From the NCBI GenBank assembly GCA_040398465.1, contig JBBAUA010000001.1:174255-238254 (forward strand): 64,000 nucleotides of DNA, read 5' to 3'. The notes under the pieces are model-generated. The model did no database searches. It saw nothing but the letters and a program-made list of their open reading frames with translations, and had not been told where the DNA came from. Shown piece by piece: positions 59,797 to 64,000 of this stretch (positions are counted from its first letter, which is position 1; every line of letters begins with the position of its first letter). The DNA is from UBA7672 sp040398465. GTDB lineage: Bacteria > Pseudomonadota > Alphaproteobacteria > Caulobacterales > Hyphomonadaceae. A program made the translations under genes and the position numbers.

Positions 59797-60274
59797 GCAG
59801 GAGCGCCAGGCGGCAGATCCTCGTCGCTGCAGCGGCCGCGATCCTACTAGCCATTTTCGGCGGCACGATCACCGATCCTGGCCCCTGGTATGAGTCGCTC
59901 CGCAAGCCCGGGTGGCAACCGCCCGGGCCGGCCTTCGGTATCGTCTGGACAACCATCTATTCGCTGACCACTGTCGCCGCAGTGATCACATGGCGCCGCG
60001 CGCCAACGGGTCCGGAGCGTGAATGGCTTGTCGGCCTGTTCGCGCTGAGCGGCTTCCTGAACATCCTCTGGAGCCTGCTATTCTTCCGCCTGCATCGCCC
60101 GACTGGTCGCTCATTGAGGTCTGCTTCCTCTGGCTGTCGATTGTCTGACTGGTCCTCTTCACCGCGCGCCATTCGCGATTGGCGAGCATCCTGCTGACGC
60201 CTTATCTGATCTGGGTATCACTTGCTTCGGTCTTGAACTTCGACGTGGTCCGCCTGACCGGGCAATTCGGCTGA
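59793..60274 (+). pseudogene. tspO: Broken tspO (TspO/MBR family) with frameshift and nonsense codon
   Basis: From a TTG overlapping the bchP stop, the reading frame gives a clear TspO N-terminus: WYESLRKPGWQPPGPAFGIVWTTIYSLT, then GFLNILWSLLFFRLHRP. Near 60100 one base is missing in a C/G run; the next frame continues with DWSLIEVCFLWLSIV, hits a TGA at 60146-60148, and then reads LVLFTARHSRLASILLTPYL and ends SLASVLNFDVVRLTGQFG at 60274. Two independent defects point to a true pseudogene rather than one base-call error. TspO is a tetrapyrrole-binding membrane protein that tunes photosynthesis gene expression in Rhodobacter. Confidence 0.85.
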
Positions 60275-60292
60275 AACTGTACAGGTGTTCTG

Positions 60293-60556
60293 ATGGAGGA
60301 ATTCATACTGAGCGGCCAGGCGATCGATCTGGTGCTGTTCGTGATCGCGCTCGAATTCGCAGGGCTGCTTGTCCTCCGCCGGAAGACTTGGCGACGCGCA
60401 GCGCCTGATCTGTTCCTGGCGCTGATGCCCGGCGTGCTGTTGCTCGTCGCGCTGCGCCTCGCTCTCACCGGCGCCGGGTGGGAATGGATTGCTTTGGCCG
60501 TTGCGGCGTCGTTTCCGCTTCACATCGCTGACCTCGTCCGGCGCCACAGCGCCTGA
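60293..60556 (+). CDS. Small membrane protein at the end of the bchG-bchP operon, 87 aa
   Basis: Three hydrophobic segments (about residues 10-28, 40-57 and 64-78) separated by Arg-rich loops (LRRKTWRRAAPD) and a C-terminal VRRHSA. A similar small membrane protein is often present near tspO/bchP in PGCs of aerobic phototrophs, by my recollection, without assigned function. It starts 18 bases after the tspO remnant and ends near the convergent 69-residue gene at 60579. Confidence 0.65.
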   Translation: MEEFILSGQAIDLVLFVIALEFAGLLVLRRKTWRRAAPDLFLALMPGVLLLVALRLALTGAGWEWIALAVAASFPLHIADLVRRHSA

Positions 60557-60578
60557 CGAGATTCAACGCGGCAGGCCG

Positions 60579-60788
60579 CTACTGCTGCTCGCCTTCCGGC
60601 ATCACAGCGAGAGGGTCCGACACGGGCGCCGCCGGTCCGGGATTGCGCTCGCCTGTCGTCGCCTCATTGACGTCCTGCGCCGTGCCCGGCGGGACGTACG
60701 GCCCATAAGCCGGCGCGAGCGCCAACGGGCCGAGGATCATTGAGGCTGCGAGAACCCCGCCGACGATATCGTATGAACTGGTTGGCAT
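60579..60788 (-). CDS. Small single-helix protein with Pro-rich tail, 69 aa
   Basis: Begins MPTSSYDIVGGVLAASMILGPLALAPAYGPYVPPG: one hydrophobic segment (about residues 8-28) that could be a membrane anchor, or a signal sequence cut near PAYG. The remaining 40 residues are rich in Pro, Ala and acidic residues (TGERNPGPAAPVSDPLAVMPEGEQQ). No family is recognised. It lies downstream of the lipoprotein cytochrome gene but after that gene's terminator, so it should have its own promoter. The tail resembles in composition the PufM tail. Confidence 0.55.
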   Translation of the reverse strand: MPTSSYDIVGGVLAASMILGPLALAPAYGPYVPPGTAQDVNEATTGERNPGPAAPVSDPLAVMPEGEQQ

Positions 60789-60908
60789 GGAGCGGCTTCC
60801 TTCGCTTGAGCTACCCCGTCCCAACGTCGCCTGACTCCCGTTTGTTCCAGGGTTCGCGGCGCGTCGCGATCTTGCTCTAACGCAGGTAAGTGACGCCCAA
60901 AACAAAAA

Positions 60909-60933
60909 GGCCCGCCGGATAAACCGGCGGGCC
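60909..60933 (-). terminator. Terminator of the lipoprotein cytochrome c gene
   Basis: A 10-bp perfect stem (GGCCCGCCGG and complement) with a 5-base loop, followed on the minus strand by TTTTTGTTTT. It lies 24 bases after the cytochrome stop. Confidence 0.92.
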
Positions 60934-60956
60934 CGATTGCTGGAGTGTGAACCTGC

Positions 60957-61514
60957 TTACTGCTGAGCGTTCACTTTGAGATAGGCGATCACGTCAGCGC
61001 GGTCCTGCGCCTTGGGCAGGCCGACGAACGCCATGATGGTCTTGGGGATCTTCTTCTTCGGGTTCTCGAGGTAGTCGAACATTTCCTGCTCGGTCCAGGT
61101 GATGCCCGAGTTCTTGTTGGCCTCTGAATAGCGGAAGTTCGGGATCGAACCAGCCGCGCGACCGACGATGCCGTACAGCGATGGGCCTGTGCCGTTCTTG
61201 CCTTCGACGGGCGAGTGGCACTGCGTGCACTTCTTGAACACGGTCTGGCCGCGCGCGGTGTCGCCGGAGTACTGCGTGCCGCTGGCATCCGTGATGGCGA
61301 GAGAAATTGTCTGTGCGCCGACTTCAGCCGGAGCAGCAGGCGCGGGCGCCTCTGCAGCGGGAGCCGGCGCCGGCTCGGCCGCCGGTGCAGCGGGTTCAGC
61401 CGCCGGGGCGGCGGGTTCGGCAGCAGGTGTTGGCGCGGGGGCTTCCGTCGCCGGCGAGCAGGCACCCAGCGTCACGACAAGTCCCAACGCGGCAGCGCTC
61501 ACGAGTTTACGCAT
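60957..61514 (-). CDS. Lipoprotein class I cytochrome c with Ala/Pro-rich linker
   Basis: Signal and lipobox LGAC (Cys19) predict a lipid anchor. A flexible linker (residues 20-65) of repeated A-A-E-P-A-A-P units follows, then a cytochrome c2-like domain with haem motif CTQCH (96-100), NGTGPSLYGIVGR, and Met ligand in KTIMAFVG. The 185 residues end in the usual C-terminal helix (RADVIAYLK). GGAGG precedes ATG 61514. As a tethered carrier it could move electrons from cytochrome c1 to the reaction centre or an oxidase, like cytochrome cy. It is monocistronic with its own terminator. Confidence 0.92.
   Translation of the reverse strand: MRKLVSAAALGLVVTLGACSPATEAPAPTPAAEPAAPAAEPAAPAAEPAPAPAAEAPAPAAPAEVGAQTISLAITDASGTQYSGDTARGQTVFKKCTQCHSPVEGKNGTGPSLYGIVGRAAGSIPNFRYSEANKNSGITWTEQEMFDYLENPKKKIPKTIMAFVGLPKAQDRADVIAYLKVNAQQ
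61370..61437. repeat. Imperfect 21-bp tandem repeat encoding the cytochrome linker
   Basis: About three imperfect units encode repeated A-A-E-P-A-A-P heptads on the minus strand. Such repeats can expand or contract by slippage, so linker length may vary between strains. Confidence 0.6.
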
Positions 61515-61553
61515 CGAGTTCCTCCAGAATCCTTCGTTACCTACTCGGACGCT

Positions 61554-61573
61554 TTGACGGGGGCGCCTGTCAA
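61554..61573. promoter_or_regulatory. Inverted repeat upstream of the lipoprotein cytochrome c gene
   Basis: TTGAC-N10-GTCAA lies 40-59 bases upstream of the cytochrome start. On the minus strand the right arm reads TTGACA and could act as a -35 box; no good -10 follows, so the assignment is weak. Confidence 0.3.
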
Positions 61574-62412
61574 GGTGTTTTGGCTGCCGTACAGCGCCGC
61601 TTTCACGCGGGGAGACCCCGCCTTCGGCCGATGTAAAAAGGCTCACAAAGAGTAGGGAAACTCGCTCGGCTCGCTACGACGCGCGTCCCGGAATGTGCAA
61701 CGCACCACCTGCCGGTATCGCGCCTCAATCAACGATGATGAGGCGCTGCGGTTTCATGCGCGCCACCGCCTGTCGTCGGCCCCCGCCATTGCCCCGACCC
61801 ACCCCCGTCCCACACCTTCTTCGTCGCGCTGACAAGAAATTCAAAGACAGGGATCCGAAGACAAGAGCCGTCTCCTGCCAGGGTATCGTCGGGCAGCGCT
61901 CGACGCTCGGACCATAAGATGAGGCGCCCCCCGGTAGGTCCCTCCTTGCAATAGGGAGTCCTTCAGCTGCCGCCAGTTGGCGATTACAGCAGCTGGAAGG
62001 AAGGGGCGACCGATGTTTGTCACAGACTATCTCCCCCTTGAAAAGCGCCGTCCTTTTTGCGGACGGCGGCGCCGATCTTCGTCCAGACCTTCTTGCCGCT
62101 CGCGAGCTGCTCGACCGTTTAGGCGATGAGGACGGGGTCGTTGGCCATGAGCCCAGCCTGGCGTGATTATGGGGATCCGGAAGCCCCGATCAGTCTTGTC
62201 GACTTCGCCGCTCTGGCACGCTGGGGTGTGCCAAACGATCCAACAACAGCAACCTTCGATCGCGTAAACCCAGATCTGATCACGGGCTCATGTAAACGAT
62301 CCGGTTTTAACCGCTCGGCGTATGCGGCCGTGAGCACAAGGATCTGTGAAAATGGTGAGCCAACTGCCATCGGCGCGACGTGGCGCCCGCAATGCGCCAC
62401 GATAGGTCGACC
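61574..62412. other. Non-coding or decayed region at the PGC border
   Basis: About 840 bases without an intact gene between the cytochrome and the photolyase-related gene. The only recognisable item is the remnant at 62027-62148. The region has mixed composition and lower coding potential than anything in the cluster, as expected of a border where genes have been lost. Confidence 0.6.
62027..62148 (-). pseudogene. Remnant of a small accessory gene (MANDPVLIA-type)
   Basis: From ATG 62148 the minus strand reads MANDPVLIA, a TAA, then in the same frame TVEQLASGKKVWTKIGAAVRK, and soon degenerates past a TGA. Intact small proteins with this opening (a YTV-x-R-x-G-x-x-x-x-W-x-x-I-G-A-A pattern) are common in alphaproteobacterial accessory DNA and plasmids. 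The early stop and lost C-terminus mark it as dead. Confidence 0.5.
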
Positions 62413-63954
62413 ATGAGCGCGCTTGTCGTCGTCTTGGGTGATCAACTTTCGCCCAATCTGTCAGCGTTGCGGGACGCCGACAGATCCACGGACATCGTCT
62501 TCATGTGCGAGGTCGCGGACGAGGCATCGTACGTCTGGCATCATAAGAAGAAGCTTGCGTTCATTTTTGCAGCCATGCGCGCGTTCGCGGGCGAGCTTCG
62601 TGCCGCGGGATGGACGGTGGATTACGTCAAGCTCGATGATGCCGGCAACACGGGTAACTTTACGGGCGAGCTGGCTCGTGCCGTTCGCCGTCACGCAACA
62701 CACACGATCCGATGCACGGAGGCCGGTGAACACCGCGTTCGGACCATGCAGCAAAACTGGGTTGAGAGCTCGCCCTGTGACGTCATCATTCGCAAGGACG
62801 ACCGTTTCATCTGTTCGGCGGCGGAATTCACGGCCTGGGCTGCCGACCGCAAGCAGCTTCGCATGGAATATTTCTACCGCGAGATGCGCCGGAAAACGGG
62901 GCTCTTGATGGATGGCGACGAGCCTCAGGGCGGTCGCTGGAACTACGATGATGAAAACCGAAAACCCGCAAAAGCCGATCTCTTCATGCCGGCGCCGCTT
63001 CGCTTCAAGCCGTCAGCCGAGACGCAAGAGGTGATCGACCTCGTCGGCCGCCGCTTTGCCGATCACTTCGGTGACCTCGATCCGTTCTGGTTCGCCGTTA
63101 CGCGCGTCGATGCCGAGCGGGCGGCGGATCATTTCTTTCGGGAGGCGTTGCCTCGTTTCGGAGACTATCAGGACGCGATGCTGCGCGGCGAGAAGTTCCT
63201 CTTTCACAGTCTGCTGTCACCCCTCATCAACGTCGGTCTGCTCGATCCGCTGGAACTCTGCAGGCGTGCCGAGCATGAATGGCAATCCGGCCGCGCCCCG
63301 CTGAACGCTGTCGAGGGCTTCATCCGCCAGATCATCGGATGGCGCGAGTATGTTCGCGGCATCTATTTCCGCGAAGGGCCGGACTATGTTCAGCGCAATG
63401 CGCTCGGCGCAAACCGTCCACTGCCGTCCTTCTACTGGACGGGAGAGACCAAAATGGCCTGCATGTCTGCCGTCATCAGACAAACGAAAGAGGAAGCCTA
63501 CGCCCACCATATTCAGCGCCTGATGATTACCGGTAACTTCGCGCTTCTCGCAGGGATCGATCCCCATCAGGTGCATGAATGGTATCTTGCGGTTTATGCT
63601 GATGCCTTCGAGTGGGTCGAAGCCCCGAACACGCTTGGCATGAGCCAGTTTGCGGACGGCGGACTGCTCGCCTCAAAGCCCTATGCCGCCAGTGGCGCCT
63701 ACATCAATCGCATGAGCGACTATTGCGGCGCGTGCCACTACCAGGTGAAAGAAAAGCTTGGCGAGCGAGCATGCCCTTTCAACGCGCTCTACTGGGACTT
63801 TGTCGCACGGCACGACACCCGTTTCGAACGGAACCCCCGCATGGCTCAAATCGTCCGGTCGTGGCAAAAGATGGCGCCCGAGCAGCAACAGGCATTACGT
63901 CGTCAGGCTGCCGGATTTCTAGAAGGTCTCTCTCCCGCGATCGGCGGATCCTGA
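62413..63954 (+). CDS. Cryptochrome/photolyase-related protein (prokaryotic FeS-BCP, (6-4) photolyase-like)
   Basis: A 513-residue DPRP-type flavoprotein: N-terminal Rossmann domain from SALVVVLGDQLSPNLSALRD, then the helical FAD domain with HSLLSPLINVGLLDP, GFIRQIIGWREYVRGIY, HHIQRLMITGNFALLAGIDPHQVHEWY. The C-terminal cluster cysteines appear in YCGACHYQVKEK and ERACPFNALYW, with a further Cys earlier (KMACMSAVIR), as in the iron-sulfur bacterial cryptochromes/photolyases (PhrB). It probably repairs (6-4) photoproducts or senses blue light. ATG 62413 is the start. Light-damage repair beside a phototrophy cluster is reasonable but not required functionally. Confidence 0.93.
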   Translation: MSALVVVLGDQLSPNLSALRDADRSTDIVFMCEVADEASYVWHHKKKLAFIFAAMRAFAGELRAAGWTVDYVKLDDAGNTGNFTGELARAVRRHATHTIRCTEAGEHRVRTMQQNWVESSPCDVIIRKDDRFICSAAEFTAWAADRKQLRMEYFYREMRRKTGLLMDGDEPQGGRWNYDDENRKPAKADLFMPAPLRFKPSAETQEVIDLVGRRFADHFGDLDPFWFAVTRVDAERAADHFFREALPRFGDYQDAMLRGEKFLFHSLLSPLINVGLLDPLELCRRAEHEWQSGRAPLNAVEGFIRQIIGWREYVRGIYFREGPDYVQRNALGANRPLPSFYWTGETKMACMSAVIRQTKEEAYAHHIQRLMITGNFALLAGIDPHQVHEWYLAVYADAFEWVEAPNTLGMSQFADGGLLASKPYAASGAYINRMSDYCGACHYQVKEKLGERACPFNALYWDFVARHDTRFERNPRMAQIVRSWQKMAPEQQQALRRQAAGFLEGLSPAIGGS

Positions 63955-64000
63955 CGCGACAAACGGTTCACGATCCGCGTCGGCAACGCTCCGAGCAATA

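Noticed and set aside
60579..60905. Longer 108-residue form of the small minus-strand protein
   Set aside because: The first 39 residues are Arg/Ser-rich with no ribosome site, whereas ATG 60788 starts directly at the hydrophobic segment.
1..64000. CRISPR arrays, tRNA or rRNA genes, intact insertion sequences
   Set aside because: I saw no regularly spaced repeats, no cloverleaf-like sequence with CCA-type ends, no rRNA segments and no transposase frame in the window.

Overview
The window is a GC-rich stretch of an alphaproteobacterial chromosome that carries an essentially complete photosynthesis gene cluster (PGC), roughly positions 13900-61500. It encodes a type-II reaction centre with an LH1 antenna, bacteriochlorophyll a synthesis and a spirilloxanthin-type carotenoid pathway. 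The only Mg-protoporphyrin ester cyclase seen is the oxygen-dependent AcsF. There is no bchE, pufC, pufQ, pufX or second (LH2) antenna operon in the window. This fits an aerobic anoxygenic phototroph. The flanking genes suit a member of or near Caulobacterales, but that placement is an inference. A run of exactly 100 Ns (26893-26992) shows this is a draft scaffold.

Left flank (1-13900): an acetyltransferase tail, a lipoprotein, an enoyl-CoA hydratase, an EF-P locus (efp divergent from epmA - lipoprotein - epmB), a receiver-domain protein with a small partner, a minus-strand module (secreted hydrolase, membrane protein, winged-helix regulator) with an inverted-repeat operator candidate, the cytochrome bc1 operon petABC, trmL and a DUF3422 gene.

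PGC part 1 (13946-29130): bchIDO and crtI on plus; crtD with a DUF2306-like membrane protein on minus; then a two-gene plus-strand unit encoding a cytochrome P450 and an ATP-grasp ligase, which I do not recognise from standard carotenoid clusters; crtB; crtC on minus, preceded by a small gene cut by the N gap; then crtE and crtF. PGC part 2 (29391-37034): bchCXYZ and pufBALM on plus, closed by a strong terminator. PGC part 3 (53651 down to 37454, minus): bchFNBHLM-lhaA-puhABC-orf-acsF-puhE-hemA-idi, mostly with 4-base overlaps. PGC part 4 (53959-60556): ppaA, ppsR, bchG, a second PucC-family gene, bchP, a broken tspO and a small membrane protein. A lipoprotein c-type cytochrome (60957-61514) and a photolyase-related gene (62413-63954) follow.

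How it fits together: hemA supplies 5-aminolevulinate, bchIDH/M/acsF/LNB/F/XYZ/C/G/P make phytylated bacteriochlorophyll a, and idi/crtE/B/I/C/D/F make the carotenoid. LhaA and PuhB/C/E assemble LH1-RC. PpsR, with its antirepressor PpaA, probably controls the cluster: I find 18-bp (T/C)GT-N12-ACA palindromes before or at crtI, the P450 gene, crtE, bchC (double), bchF/ppaA and bchG (double). With no PufC, cyclic electron flow probably runs from the nearby bc1 complex to the reaction centre through a soluble or tethered cytochrome c. PufM, cytochrome c1 and the lipoprotein cytochrome c all carry long Pro/Ala-rich periplasmic extensions, which is one of the more unusual features here.
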